DNA of 64,000 nt from Natrialba magadii ATCC 43099. Its GTDB lineage: Archaea > Halobacteriota > Halobacteria > Halobacteriales > Natrialbaceae. The position numbers were made by a program, and so were the translations under genes. The stretch spans positions 3,534,001 through 3,598,000 of the forward strand of contig NC_013922.1 of NCBI RefSeq assembly GCF_000025625.1, written 5' to 3'. The notes under the pieces were generated by a model. The model was not told where the DNA came from and searched no databases. It saw nothing but the letters and a program-made list of their open reading frames with translations. Positions 1 to 9,092 of the stretch are shown here, piece by piece. Numbering within the stretch: position 1 is the stretch's first letter; each line of letters starts with the position of its first letter.

Positions 1-279
1 TCGACGCTCGCCGGACCGGTACTCGTCGTAGAGGCTGTTCACCGCCTCGAACCGGTCATATGGCCGTTCGACGGCAATGCGGTCGGCGTTCCAGCGAGCG
101 AGGTCTGTAGCGAAGGACTCGAGTTCGGTCTGTCTCTGTGCGGTGAGTACGTCGTCGCTTTCGAGATTTAGTTCGTCCAGCCTCGGATTGTCCATATGGT
201 ACGTCCCGAGGAGCATCACCTGGAGATCCGTCGAGTCGGGGGATGGCCAGCCAGTAGGGGCAGTGTCGGTCTCCGCCAT
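1..279 (-). CDS. DUF5694-like protein, N-terminal part
   Basis: The reading frame runs off the left edge of the window, so only the first 93 residues are present. After a short acidic leader it reads LQVMLLGTYHMDNPRLDELN, the hallmark start of the DUF5694 family, where a histidine in a GTYHM-type motif follows the first beta strand. Further on come acidic and aromatic residues (AVERPYDRF) of the same fold. The biochemical role of the family is unknown to me. ATG at 277-279 is the first in-frame start and follows a short gap from the divergently placed neighbour. Family assignment rests on recalled similarity of this motif only. Confidence 0.6.
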   Translation of the reverse strand, partial: MAETDTAPTGWPSPDSTDLQVMLLGTYHMDNPRLDELNLESDDVLTAQRQTELESFATDLARWNADRIAVERPYDRFEAVNSLYDEYRSGERR

Positions 280-409
280 TATGATACTGTTTCACTCTGA
301 CACGAAAACAGTTCGGATAGTGAGAAGTCCGCTAATTGGACGCGATCCACGACAGAAACTCGTGATCGGCGTGGGTACGGTGAGTGACGAGTGTGAGCGT
401 GCAGTCACA

Positions 410-1216
410 CTACCGATTCGTTTCGAACCACTCCGTCGCGAAGTCGACGAGCGCCGGCTGCTCGAGTAGGGTGGCCGTCGCAGCGCCAACGGCACCCTCG
501 CGATAGTCGTGCTGGGCTTCGAACGCGGCTCCAACCTCGGGGAAATCGTCCGTTGACGTTTCGAGTTCCTCGGTGTCACGAAGGACTCGCTCACCGTCCT
601 CGAGGACCGGCACGGTTGTCGTCGACGTTCCAAGATCGAGGTCAGCACGGTACTCGGCCAGGTGCAGCGACGTGTTTGTACTGTAGTCCGTGCCGAGCAT
701 GAGTACGTCACCGTCTCGCTCGTAGACGGACGCGAGCGGGGACTCCTCGCCGAGTCCGTAGTCGAACGGGTGGTCGGCGACGATCTCGTCGGCTGCCGAG
801 CCCCACGCAGCGAACGAGTAGATGGGGTGTGAACTCCGGACGACGCCAGGATAGGTTCGGAAACATTCCGGAATTGCGCCCATGCCTCGCGTCGGTGTCG
901 CGGCTGGCCGAAATGCGGGACGCTCCGTCCGGATCGTCTCGACCCAATCCGACGGAACGGGCGGATTCGACCAGACGGATGGGTCAGTATACTGTGACGT
1001 GTGCGTCGGCATCACGAGCGTTCCATCGGGAGTTACGGCGTTCTGGAGCGCCTCGACGACGGCCTGGGCGTCACCTGCAACCCAGCCCAGTGACGAGAGC
1101 GAGGAGTGAACGAGGAGGGTCTGTCCCGGCTCTACGCCCAGATCGCGCAGTTCTTCGGTTAGCGACGAGATCGTACACGGCTCCTGCACGCGATCGATGG
1201 CGTCTGCTTCGCCCAT
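410..1216 (-). CDS. AAC(3)-family N-acetyltransferase
   Basis: 268 residues, the usual length of the aminoglycoside 3-N-acetyltransferase family (YokD type), which transfers acetyl from acetyl-CoA to an amine. Visible family marks are LLVHSSLSSLGWVAGD near residue 35, DGTLVMPTHT around residue 65, a RGMGAIPE segment, SSHPIYSFAAWG, and LGTDYSTNTSLHLAEY. An upstream in-frame codon at 1318 would add 34 residues unlike the family, so ATG at 1214-1216 is preferred. In haloarchaea such genes are common and need not mean antibiotic resistance; the natural substrate is not evident. It stands alone, with an A+T-rich gap upstream. Confidence 0.85.
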   Translation of the reverse strand: MGEADAIDRVQEPCTISSLTEELRDLGVEPGQTLLVHSSLSSLGWVAGDAQAVVEALQNAVTPDGTLVMPTHTSQYTDPSVWSNPPVPSDWVETIRTERPAFRPAATPTRGMGAIPECFRTYPGVVRSSHPIYSFAAWGSAADEIVADHPFDYGLGEESPLASVYERDGDVLMLGTDYSTNTSLHLAEYRADLDLGTSTTTVPVLEDGERVLRDTEELETSTDDFPEVGAAFEAQHDYREGAVGAATATLLEQPALVDFATEWFETNR

Positions 1217-1598
1217 AGCTGTCACTACCGAGGAGTCATTGTAATTTCTCCGATTATACGTTGGAACGAAGGAAAAACCGCTCTCTGTGTATGATACCTC
1301 AAAAGGCGAGGTATACAAAAGTAGAGATAGTAATTAAGGAGATAGACCGTGCTACTGAGACAAAAGCACTCTCGCACGGTGAATTATCTGAGTTACTCCC
1401 TTCTGGATGGCAGGATATCACCTTTGTACAGACTCGTCCCGTAGGAGATTCTCTTCGGAGGCCGGCACATATCCTCTCGGATAGTCTCTGTTCGTGGTGC
1501 TTCGACACTCTAGTAAACATTCTGCCATTTTTGGCAGTGACTGTTCACACTCGCCGTAAAACCGACATTTAAATAATGAGACACCGTCGTCTGCGACG
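1217..1598. other. intergenic gap, A+T-rich
   Basis: 382 bases between two divergent genes. The stretch from about 1250 to 1420 is A+T rich compared with its surroundings. Reading frames of 70-100 codons exist on both strands here but lack acidic composition and codon bias, so I see no supported gene. The only recognisable element is the promoter of the next gene at its right end. Confidence 0.6.
1567..1574 (+). promoter_or_regulatory. TATA-like box of the metallo-hydrolase gene
   Basis: The A/T octamer ATTTAAAT is centred about 28 bases before the ATG at 1599, the spacing expected for a leaderless haloarchaeal transcript. Confidence 0.55.
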
Positions 1599-2627
1599 AT
1601 GGAGACGACGGACGAGCGCTCGCCATCCCAGCGTGGTGAGCGCGTCGAGCGACTCGAGTTCAGCGTCGAGTGGCCGCCGAACCACGCCGCCGCATATCTC
1701 GTCGAGGGGCCAACAGGGGAACGGGTGCTCGTCGATGCGGGACCGCCCGGCGAGCAGGCAACGGAGACGATGCGAACCCAACTGAACGGGCTCGGCGTCG
1801 CCCTCGAAACGATCGATGCAGTCGTTATCACACACCCCCATAGCGACCACATCGGACAGGTACCGGCGCTGCGCGCAGCTGGTGTGACGGTCTACGCGCC
1901 CGAACCCGCGCTCGAGCAGGTCCGACGCGACGAGGACGACCTCGCAGCGCGCGTTCGCGAGACGACACGCTCCGCGGGCTACGAGGATGCGGCACTCGAG
2001 CGTGAGGTCGAGCGCGCGCGGCACTCGCTCGAACGGAACCGACGGCTGCTCGATCCCGACGATGCGATCGGGTTCTCGTTCGGCGACTCGTTTTGTGTGG
2101 GGGGACTCGAGTTCGAGCCGATTCACACGCCGGGTCACCAGGTACACCATGCGAGTCTCGCAACGAGCATTGGCGGCGAGCGGGTGCTGTTCAGCGGCGA
2201 CGCACTCATCGAATCGTTTCGGGCGGGTGCGCTACACGTTGGCCTCGACGACGGAGCGTACGAGGCAGTCGAGGCGTTCGATGCTGGACTGGGGCGACTC
2301 GAGGATGTGACGTCTGCGCACCCGTTCGAACGGGTCTGTCCGGGCCACGGGCCGATCTTCACCGACACCGCGGGAGCGCTCGCGGACACTCGGGCTGATC
2401 TCGACTCGCTACTCGAGTCCAGAGAGGATGCTGTCGCAGCCGTCGGGCCGGCGACGCCGCTCGAGATTACGGAACACCTGTACGGCGACCTGCAGTATCC
2501 GGCGCAGTTGCTCGACACACTCGGTGCGCTCGGAACGCTCGCCGAGCGAGACGAAGTCGCGTTCGACTGGCGCGATGGCGTGCGGTACTATCGGACGGCG
2601 GATGGATCCGCTGCGCTGGGTCAGTAA
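1599..2627 (+). CDS. MBL-fold metallo-hydrolase
   Basis: 342 residues. The metallo-beta-lactamase metal site is complete: THPHSDHIGQ near residue 79 (HxHxDH), HTPGHQVHHAS around residue 178, FSGDALIES around residue 201 and CPGHGP near residue 249. The last ~90 residues (TPLEITEHLYGD onward) look like the small winged-helix domain that follows this fold in LACTB2/glyoxalase-II-like hydrolases. Substrate is not visible; thioesters or nucleic acid are possible in relatives. An ATG exactly placed for a leaderless transcript supports the start. It converges on the acyl-CoA synthetase gene about 50 bases downstream, so a link to CoA thioesters is possible but only inferred. Confidence 0.88.
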   Translation: METTDERSPSQRGERVERLEFSVEWPPNHAAAYLVEGPTGERVLVDAGPPGEQATETMRTQLNGLGVALETIDAVVITHPHSDHIGQVPALRAAGVTVYAPEPALEQVRRDEDDLAARVRETTRSAGYEDAALEREVERARHSLERNRRLLDPDDAIGFSFGDSFCVGGLEFEPIHTPGHQVHHASLATSIGGERVLFSGDALIESFRAGALHVGLDDGAYEAVEAFDAGLGRLEDVTSAHPFERVCPGHGPIFTDTAGALADTRADLDSLLESREDAVAAVGPATPLEITEHLYGDLQYPAQLLDTLGALGTLAERDEVAFDWRDGVRYYRTADGSAALGQ

Positions 2628-2677
2628 TAGAGGTGTCCTACTTGATGGGACGGACGGGGACGAAAACAGTAGTGACG

Positions 2678-4258
2678 CTATTCCAGTTTCTCGGGCTCCT
2701 CAGACCGCTCCTCTAGCTTGTACTTCTGAATCTTCCCCGAGGTCGTCCGCGGCAGTTCGTCGATAAACTCGACCTCGCGCGGGTGTTTGTATGCCGCGAC
2801 GTTGTCGAGGAAGAACTGCGTGATTTCCTCCTCGGTGACGTCGACGCCAGATTCTACGTCGGGTGTCGGAACGACGAACGCCTTCGGGACCTCGTTGCGG
2901 CGCTCGTCCGGGATGCCGACGACGGCACCCTCCGCCACGGCCTCGTGTTCGGAGAGGAGTTCCTCGAGTTCGCTCGGATAGACGTTGTAGCCCGCGGTGA
3001 CGATGACGTGTTTCTTCCGGTCGACGATCTCGTAGTAGTTCTCTGCGTCGCGTCGGGCGATATCACCGGTCCGGAAGTAGCCGTCGTCGGTGAAGGCAGC
3101 CTCGGTCGCCTCCGGACGGTTGTGGTAGCCCTTCATGACCTGTGGGCCGCGCACGAACAGTTCGCCCTCCTCGCCCGGCGGGACTTCCTCGCCGCTGCTG
3201 TCGACGACTTTGCAGTCAGTCATCCGGAGCGGCTGACCAATCGTCCCGTGGCGAAGGCCGAACGTCGAGTTCGACTGGGTGTGGGTCGCACCGTGAGTTT
3301 CAGTGAGCCCGTAGCCCTCCTGCATGTCGACGCCCGCGACCGATTCGAACTCCTTCTGGACGGCGACGGACATCTTCGCGCCGCCCTCGCCGGCCATCTC
3401 GAGTGTGGTCAGATCGTAGTCGCCGAACTCGTCGCTGTTGACGATGTCGACGTACATCGCGGTGACGCCGACGAAGTGGGTGATCGCCTCCTCCTCGATC
3501 AGTTCCATCGCCGTCTCGCCGTCCCAGTTTGCGGCGCTCCGGAGGAAGATGCGCCCGCCCTGAATCAGCGGCTGCCAGGCGGTGTGCGTAAAGCCGGTGA
3601 TGTGATACAGCGGTAGCCAGACGAGACTGCGGGTTTCCTCGGGTTCGAGCACGCTCTCCTGGGAAAGCGTCGCGAACATCTGCGCCCGAAAGTTCCGGTG
3701 GGTTGTCTCGACACCTTTTGGCTTCCCCGTCGTTCCCGACGTGTACGGCAACAGCGCGACGTCGTCGTCCGCCCGCTCGACGAACGTCTCCTCGTCGCGA
3801 ACCGATTCGAACGCGTGGATATCGTCGTCGGTGCTGGCAACGCTGATGATGGTCGGATCGGTCTCGACATCCTCGAGTCCCTCCCGAAGATGTGGGAGGA
3901 GCGCGGCGTGGGTCAGGACCGCCGTCGCGTCGGTGTCCTCGAGTTGGTAGGCGAGTTCGCGCCGGCGGTACTGCGGATTGACTGGGGAGACGGCGATGCC
4001 AGCTTTGAGCGCGCCGAGCGAGCCGATCAGGTAGGCCGGGCAGTTCGGCAAGTAGAGCAGCATGGCGTCGCCGGGTTCAATCCCCAGGTCGACGAGGCCG
4101 CCGGCGAACCGGGCGCTCTGTGCGCGAAGTTCCTCGTGTGTGTGTGCTATTCCGTGGTACTCAATCGCAACTGCGTCGCCGTGGTGGCGCGCCGTCTCGT
4201 CGTGGAGTCGAGCGGCATTACCCTCTCTGGCCGCAGCACTGAGGTCGTCCAGGTCCAT
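2678..4258 (-). CDS. acyl-CoA synthetase (AMP-forming)
   Basis: 526 residues, ANL superfamily; activates a carboxylic acid with ATP and CoA to acyl-CoA plus AMP and PPi, the entry step to beta-oxidation. Motifs in order: phosphate loop TSGTTGKPKG at about 173-182, WLPLYHITGF, YGLTETHG (A5), YFRTGDIARRD (A7), YEIVDRKKHVIVTAGYNVYP (A8) and the C-terminal PRTTSGKIQKY with the catalytic lysine (A10). The ATG at 4258 lies 27 bases from a TATA box, whereas an upstream in-frame codon at 4273 would precede the expected transcript start. Acyl chain length cannot be told from sequence. The acyl-CoA dehydrogenase just upstream is divergent. Confidence 0.92.
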   Translation of the reverse strand: MDLDDLSAAAREGNAARLHDETARHHGDAVAIEYHGIAHTHEELRAQSARFAGGLVDLGIEPGDAMLLYLPNCPAYLIGSLGALKAGIAVSPVNPQYRRRELAYQLEDTDATAVLTHAALLPHLREGLEDVETDPTIISVASTDDDIHAFESVRDEETFVERADDDVALLPYTSGTTGKPKGVETTHRNFRAQMFATLSQESVLEPEETRSLVWLPLYHITGFTHTAWQPLIQGGRIFLRSAANWDGETAMELIEEEAITHFVGVTAMYVDIVNSDEFGDYDLTTLEMAGEGGAKMSVAVQKEFESVAGVDMQEGYGLTETHGATHTQSNSTFGLRHGTIGQPLRMTDCKVVDSSGEEVPPGEEGELFVRGPQVMKGYHNRPEATEAAFTDDGYFRTGDIARRDAENYYEIVDRKKHVIVTAGYNVYPSELEELLSEHEAVAEGAVVGIPDERRNEVPKAFVVPTPDVESGVDVTEEEITQFFLDNVAAYKHPREVEFIDELPRTTSGKIQKYKLEERSEEPEKLE

Positions 4259-4280
4259 GGCCCTGTATATCATACACCAC

Positions 4281-4288
4281 TATTAAAA
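4281..4288 (-). promoter_or_regulatory. TATA-like box of the acyl-CoA synthetase gene
   Basis: On the minus strand the sequence reads GTTTTAATA, centred 27 bases before the ATG at 4258. This favours a leaderless transcript and decides between the two possible starts of the gene. Confidence 0.55.
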
Positions 4289-4317
4289 CGTATCCCGAGT
4301 CGACACGTTCGGCAGGA

Positions 4318-4376
4318 ATGCAGGGGCCGGGACGATGGCGGGGGTTCGGGGGATGCAGGGGCCGGGACGATGGCGG
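4318..4376. repeat. 24-bp direct repeat, 35-bp period
   Basis: Two copies of a 24-base G+C-rich sequence beginning ATGCAGGGGCCGGGACGATG start at 4318 and 4353, in the gap between the divergent acyl-CoA synthetase and acyl-CoA dehydrogenase genes. No function is evident. Confidence 0.8.
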
Positions 4377-4488
4377 AGCCTCCACGTCGGTTGATCCACT
4401 CCAGGCACCGTTTCGTCAGCCACTGGCTTGCATCGACCTGCGTGCAACAGTACGAGCGTTTACAATGCTGTCTGGAATTGGGGTGTAC

Positions 4489-4497
4489 ATTTACAGT
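4489..4497 (+). promoter_or_regulatory. TATA-like box of acyl-CoA dehydrogenase gene
   Basis: ATTTACAGT is centred about 26 bases before the ATG at 4519, fitting a leaderless transcript. A similar GTTTACAATG lies about 30 bases upstream (4458-4467); the two could be repeated regulator sites, which is speculative. Confidence 0.4.
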
Positions 4498-4518
4498 GGT
4501 GTGTGAGAACACCTCCGT

Positions 4519-5769
4519 ATGGAATACCACGATTCCGAGACGGCGAAGGCAGTTGCGGGCCGTGTAGAGTCCTTCATGGACGAGGTCGTCATCCCGCGCG
4601 AGCGGGAAGCGCTTGCGACGGGCGAGCAGATTCCGATGCACGAAATCGAGGACCTCTGGGAGGAGGCAAAAGAGCGAGACCTCTTCGCTCCGCAGGTCCC
4701 CGAGGAGTACGGCGGTCAGGGACTGGACTTCAGCGATATGCTGCCCTCCTTCGAGCAGGTCGGCCGGTCACTCATCGGTGCGCACGCCATCCGCGCCAAC
4801 GCGCCACAGGAGGGGAACATGCACACCCTCGAGATGGTCGGTACCGAGGAGCAAAAAGAGGAGTACCTCCGGCCGCTCGTCCAGGGGGAGATGACTTCCG
4901 CGTTCGCGATGACAGAGCCTAAACAGGGCGGGGGATCCGATCCGAAGATGCTCCAGAGCACCGCCGTCAAGGACGGCGACGAGTGGGTCATCAACGCTCA
5001 CAAGTGGTGGACCTCGGACGGGCTCGACGCTGACTTCTACCTCCTGATGGCGCGGACCGATCTGGACGCCCACCCCTACGAGGGAACCTCGATCATCCTC
5101 GTTCCGCGGGACGCCGACGGCGTCGAAGTCGTCCGGAACGTTCCCCACCTCGGGGGCCACGGCATCACCGAACGCACCGGCGGCCACGCCGAAATGAAGT
5201 TCGACAACGTTCGCGTGCCCGTCGAGAACACCATCGGCGAGGAGAACGCTGGCTTCCGGATCGCCCAGATGCGTCTCGGCGGCGGTCGACTCACCCACTG
5301 TATGCGCTACTCCGGGATGGCCGAGCGCTCGCTCGACATCGCGAAGGCCTACCTCGCAGAGCGCGAGGCGTTCGGTTCGACCCTGGAAGAGAAACAGGCG
5401 CTTCGCCACCGAATCGCCGACGCCGAAACGCGACTGCACGCCGCCCGGACGATGGTCCGCCACGCCGCGCGCGAACTCGACCGCAGTGACGCACGCATCG
5501 AGGTCGCGATGGCGAAGATGTTCACCGCGAACGTGACGCAGGACACCATCGACCTCGCACTGCAGTGTTGTGGGGGCAACGGCATCGGGAAAGACCTCCC
5601 GATCGCACACTTCTACGAGGCCGTCCGCGCGTTCCGTATCGTCGACGGCGCAGACGAGGTCCACCGCCGCTCGATCGCCCGCTGGGCGTTCGAAGACGTC
5701 GACGAGACCGAGATCGAGAACACACTGCAGTTCGACGAGGACCTGCGGATCGACGACCTGGACGACTGA
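4519..5769 (+). CDS. acyl-CoA dehydrogenase, ACAD10/11-like
   Basis: 416 residues, FAD-dependent acyl-CoA dehydrogenase fold: alpha-beta-alpha with AFAMTEPKQGGGSDPKM around residue 131-147 (FAD/substrate contact), HKWWTSDGLD, and a C-terminal bundle with LQCCGGNGIG. The segment that usually carries the catalytic glutamate (EGT-type) reads FRIVDGADEVHRR, with aspartate in that place, as in the ACAD10/11-like clade. The start is fixed by a TATA box 26 bases upstream. It introduces the alpha-beta double bond in beta-oxidation and sits between the acyl-CoA synthetase and a convergent thiolase. Substrate range is unknown. Confidence 0.9.
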   Translation: MEYHDSETAKAVAGRVESFMDEVVIPREREALATGEQIPMHEIEDLWEEAKERDLFAPQVPEEYGGQGLDFSDMLPSFEQVGRSLIGAHAIRANAPQEGNMHTLEMVGTEEQKEEYLRPLVQGEMTSAFAMTEPKQGGGSDPKMLQSTAVKDGDEWVINAHKWWTSDGLDADFYLLMARTDLDAHPYEGTSIILVPRDADGVEVVRNVPHLGGHGITERTGGHAEMKFDNVRVPVENTIGEENAGFRIAQMRLGGGRLTHCMRYSGMAERSLDIAKAYLAEREAFGSTLEEKQALRHRIADAETRLHAARTMVRHAARELDRSDARIEVAMAKMFTANVTQDTIDLALQCCGGNGIGKDLPIAHFYEAVRAFRIVDGADEVHRRSIARWAFEDVDETEIENTLQFDEDLRIDDLDD

Positions 5770-5815
5770 GAGAGCAAGAGCGAGAGAGAAAGCGTCAGAA
5801 TCGGATTTCGGCTTC

Positions 5816-7021
5816 TCAGACTCGCTCGATAATCGTCGCCACCCCCTGTCCGAATCCGATACACATCGTCGACAGCGCAGTGTCCTTCCCGGTCCGCTCG
5901 AGTTCATGCGCCAACTTCGTCAGTAACATCGCGCCCGTCCCACCGAGCGGGTGGCCGTGCGCGATCGCCCCGCCATTGACGTTGACCTGTTCCCAGGAGA
6001 CGCCGGTCTCCTCGAGCCAGGCCGCGACCACGGAGGCGAAGGCTTCGTTCACCTCGAAGAGGTCGATCTCTTCGAGTTCCATGTCGGCCTTCTCGAGTAC
6101 CCCTTCGGTCGCGGGGATCGGCCCAGTGAGCATCGTGATCGGATCGACGCCGACGACCTCGGTCTGGACGATGCGGGCCATCGGCTCCCAGCCGTGCTCC
6201 TCGGCGGCTTCCCTGCTGGCGATGAGGATCGCCGACGAGCCGTCGACGATGCCGGAGGAGTTGCCTGGGTGGTGGACGCCGTTGCCTTCCTCGCGGAACG
6301 CGAGCGGCAGGCCAGCGAGCGTCTCGAGGTCGGTCTCTGGGCGCGGGTGTTCGTCCTGCTCGACGGTGATCGTCTCACGGGTCGGTTCACTCCCCGTTCG
6401 ACTACCCGAGTCGCTTCCCGACTCGCTCTCTTCGCCATCTAGTGCAGTTTCGACGGGGACGACCTGGTCGTCGTAGTAACCTGCATCCCAGGCCTCACCC
6501 CACCGACGCTGGGAGTCGACGGCGAGTTCGTCGAGTTCCTCGCGGCTGAAGCCGTAGTTCTCCGCAATACGCTCTGCGCCCTCGCCCTGGTGAGTGACCT
6601 CGTCGAAGTACTCGAAGTAGGTGTCAGTGACGCCGTCGCCGTCAGAGCCCATCGGCTCGCGGGTCATGTGCTCGACGCCGCCGGCGACCAGCACGTCGTG
6701 CTGGCCGGCCATGACGTTCGCCGCGGCGAAGTTGACGGCCTGCTGGCCCGAGCCGCACATTCGGTTTAGCTGGACGCCGGGGACGCCGTCGCCCCAGCCG
6801 GCGACCATCGGCGCGAGACGACCGATGTTCGCGCCCTGCTCGCCGATCGGGGTGACGCAGCCGTAGATTACGTCCTCGACGACCTCGGGGTCGAACTTGT
6901 TTCGCTCCTCGAGTGCCTCGAGTGGTTTCGCTGCGAGATCCTGCGGGTGGGTGTCACGGAAGGAGCCGTCGCGCTTGGCGAACGGCGTTCGCACTGCGTC
7001 GACGATAACTGCCTCGTGCAT
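5816..7021 (-). CDS. acetyl-CoA C-acyltransferase (thiolase)
   Basis: 401 residues, thiolase II family. It cleaves 3-ketoacyl-CoA to acetyl-CoA and a shortened acyl-CoA. The nucleophilic cysteine is in LNRMCGSGQQA (Cys89). The catalytic histidine lies in GGAIAHGHPLGGTGA and the second cysteine in TMCIGFGQG near the C-terminus. Between about residues 195 and 220 there is a Ser/Glu/Gly-rich insertion (EESESGSDSGSRTGSEP) not normally found in the loop domain, so the protein is slightly longer than usual. It is followed on the same strand by the fatty acid dehydrogenase at 7096-7833, 74 bases away, so the two may be cotranscribed. Confidence 0.93.
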   Translation of the reverse strand: MHEAVIVDAVRTPFAKRDGSFRDTHPQDLAAKPLEALEERNKFDPEVVEDVIYGCVTPIGEQGANIGRLAPMVAGWGDGVPGVQLNRMCGSGQQAVNFAAANVMAGQHDVLVAGGVEHMTREPMGSDGDGVTDTYFEYFDEVTHQGEGAERIAENYGFSREELDELAVDSQRRWGEAWDAGYYDDQVVPVETALDGEESESGSDSGSRTGSEPTRETITVEQDEHPRPETDLETLAGLPLAFREEGNGVHHPGNSSGIVDGSSAILIASREAAEEHGWEPMARIVQTEVVGVDPITMLTGPIPATEGVLEKADMELEEIDLFEVNEAFASVVAAWLEETGVSWEQVNVNGGAIAHGHPLGGTGAMLLTKLAHELERTGKDTALSTMCIGFGQGVATIIERV

Positions 7022-7095
7022 GTGTGTGCGTCACAGTATTTCAGCGAGTACTATAGACGTTCCGAACGGCCAACTACTCCGGCATTCGTACGCGC

Positions 7096-7833
7096 TCACT
7101 CCCACTCCTCGCCGATCCCTCGCAACGCGAACGGCCCAGCCGGCAGATTGTAGCCCTTCTCGAGTGCTGTATCCACCTGGGCTTCCGTGGCGATTCCCTC
7201 GTCGACGATTTTCTGTGCCTCCTCGCGCATCGCCGCGTGACAGCGGTTGGCGACGAAGCCGTAGGAGCCCGGGTCGTCGTCGATCGTAATTCGCGTCTTT
7301 CCGAGCTCGTCGACGAGGTCCTCGGCGCGGTCGACGACCGCCTGATCGGTTTCCGGTGCCTCGACGATTTCGACCATCGACATGATCGGAACCGGATTGA
7401 AGAAGTGCGTGACGGCGACCCGCGAGGGATCCGAGACGGCGTTCGCAATTGCGGTGACCGAGAAGCCGCTCGTGTTCGAGTACAGCGGCTGGTCGTCGGT
7501 CACCGAATCGAGTTCGCGGAACACCTGTCCCTTGATCGCGAGGTCTTCGGTAACGGCTTCGATGACGAATTCCGTGCCTGCGGCCGCCTCTTCCATGTCC
7601 GTCGTGAACGAGATCCGATCGAGGATGTCCGCTTTCTCGTCCTCGTCGAGGTAGCCGCCCTCGACAGCGTCGTCGAGGCCGTAGTTTCCAGCGATGAGCC
7701 GATCCCGTGCTTCGTCTACCAACTCGTCCGATAGTTCGCGAACGCGAACCTCGTAGCCAGCCCGCGCGAGCACCTGCGCGATTCCCGCCCCCATGATCCC
7801 GCCGCCGATCACTGCAACTGGTCCCTGTGACAT
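7096..7833 (-). CDS. 3-hydroxyacyl-CoA dehydrogenase, short
   Basis: 245 residues. The NAD-binding Rossmann domain begins at once (AVIGGGIMGAGIAQVL), followed by EAVTEDLAIKGQVFREL, YSNTSGFSVTAIA and the THFFNPVPIMSMVEIV segment bearing the catalytic histidine. The C-terminal 3HCDH domain starts at SYGFVANRCHAAM but stops soon after NLPAGPFALRG, roughly 40 residues before the usual end of monomeric family members (about 280-290). It oxidises 3-hydroxyacyl-CoA in beta-oxidation and lies upstream of the thiolase on the same strand. No obvious continuation is seen in another frame past the stop, so this may be a natural short form rather than a fresh frameshift. Confidence 0.88.
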   Translation of the reverse strand: MSQGPVAVIGGGIMGAGIAQVLARAGYEVRVRELSDELVDEARDRLIAGNYGLDDAVEGGYLDEDEKADILDRISFTTDMEEAAAGTEFVIEAVTEDLAIKGQVFRELDSVTDDQPLYSNTSGFSVTAIANAVSDPSRVAVTHFFNPVPIMSMVEIVEAPETDQAVVDRAEDLVDELGKTRITIDDDPGSYGFVANRCHAAMREEAQKIVDEGIATEAQVDTALEKGYNLPAGPFALRGIGEEWE

Positions 7834-7978
7834 GCTACCGACACCACTGTGTGTTCTGTTAACGTTTTTGGTCGCGGCGCAGATCCGCCGGTGGGCGTAC
7901 GCTTATGGGGTCGTTGTTCGAATCTCACGACAATGGCTACACGCTCCGCAACGATCCGTCGCGACCGAGGTGCGTCGA

Positions 7979-8992
7979 ATGCCGACTAAGCCGCTGGCCA
8001 AACTCGAGTCCATGGTCGGCGAGTCGAAGCAGACTGTCGAAAGCTTCCGGATCGAGGCGGGGAAAGTCGACGAGTTCGCTCGGGCGATCACGGACACGAA
8101 CTCGGTGTTCAGAGACGAAACCGTCGCACGAGAGCGCGGGTTCGACGCAATTCCGGCACCACTGACGTTCCCACGTGTCAAACGATTTCCGCGCTATCAG
8201 GTCGGCGCTGACGCCGAGATGGACGAACGCGAGGAGGGTCACTACGGCTTCGACCTCGGCTTTCGACCGGAGTACGTCCTCCACGGCGAACAGGCCTACG
8301 AGTACGAACGGCCGCTGCTCGTCGGCGACGTACTGACCGGCGAGACGACGCTCGCCGAGGTCTACCAGCGCGACGGCGGCCGCGCCGGTACGATGACCTT
8401 CGCTGTACTCGAGACGGCCTACCGTGACCAGTCGGGCGAGCTCGTGCTCACCGACCGGGCGACGGCGATCGAAACAGAGGGTGCGGTCGACGATGGTGGC
8501 GGCGAGGAGACATCCGCTGGTGACGCAGCGACCACTCACGAGTCCGAACCTGAGCCACATCCCGTCGACCGTCCGCAATCTACGGCCGTACTCGAGTCCG
8601 GCCAAGCCGGCCCGACCGTCGTCGCCCCCGACCTCGAGCGGCGCGACTTCGTCAAGTACGCCGGTGCGAGTGGGGATTTCAATCCGATTCACTACGACGA
8701 GCCCTACGCGACGGCGGCGGGCAACGAGAGCGTCTTCGGCCAGGGAATGTTTACGGCTGGCGTCGCCTCCCGCGTCGTGACGGACTGGTTCGGCCGCGAG
8801 ACGATTTCGTCGTTCGGCGTGCGGTTTCAGTCGCGTGTCTTCCCCGGCGAGACCATCGTTGCGACGGGTGAAGTCGAGTCGGTGTCGCAGGGCGAAACTG
8901 TCGACGTGACGCTCGAAGCCGCGACGCCGGGAGGGAAGACACTTCTGACCGGGACTGCGACGGCGGATCTGTCGCGGTCGAACGACCGGTGA
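7979..8992 (+). CDS. MaoC-family dehydratase, two hot-dog domains
   Basis: 337 residues from the ATG at 7979; the frame stays open upstream but those codons read unlike the family, and a GTG at 7970 is the only near alternative. Residues ~10-150 resemble the FAS1-like N-terminal dehydratase half (VARERGFDAIPAPLTF), then a Gly/Glu/Ser-rich linker, and residues ~215-335 form a MaoC hot-dog domain with the hydratase motif GASGDFNPIHYDEPYA (Asp and His catalytic). It hydrates enoyl-CoA or dehydrates 3-hydroxyacyl-CoA. The divergent neighbour is 3-hydroxyacyl-CoA dehydrogenase, the next step in beta-oxidation, which supports an enoyl-CoA hydratase role. Confidence 0.85.
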   Translation: MPTKPLAKLESMVGESKQTVESFRIEAGKVDEFARAITDTNSVFRDETVARERGFDAIPAPLTFPRVKRFPRYQVGADAEMDEREEGHYGFDLGFRPEYVLHGEQAYEYERPLLVGDVLTGETTLAEVYQRDGGRAGTMTFAVLETAYRDQSGELVLTDRATAIETEGAVDDGGGEETSAGDAATTHESEPEPHPVDRPQSTAVLESGQAGPTVVAPDLERRDFVKYAGASGDFNPIHYDEPYATAAGNESVFGQGMFTAGVASRVVTDWFGRETISSFGVRFQSRVFPGETIVATGEVESVSQGETVDVTLEAATPGGKTLLTGTATADLSRSNDR

Positions 8993-9002
8993 TTGTGGGA
9001 GC

Positions 9003-9050
9003 GGTAGCAGCATCGGCAGCAGCACCGGCAGCAATAGCAGCAGTAGCACC
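9003..9050. repeat. imperfect 3-bp (AGC) microsatellite
   Basis: A run of imperfect AGC/GCA triplets in the short gap after the MaoC gene, ending in an A/T stretch. It may overlap the 3' untranslated region of the two convergent genes. Confidence 0.7.
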
Positions 9051-9092
9051 TTTTCACCAAAACTGGCGTCGAAACGACGACAGTGGCCCTCG

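Noticed and set aside
1261-1572. 103-codon frame in the gap before the metallo-hydrolase
   Set aside because: Starts with TTG, has poor codon bias and no acidic composition or family signs.
7905-7930. tRNA T-arm-like GTTCGAATC
   Set aside because: No acceptor, D or anticodon stem can be built around it; it is the upstream region of the MaoC gene.
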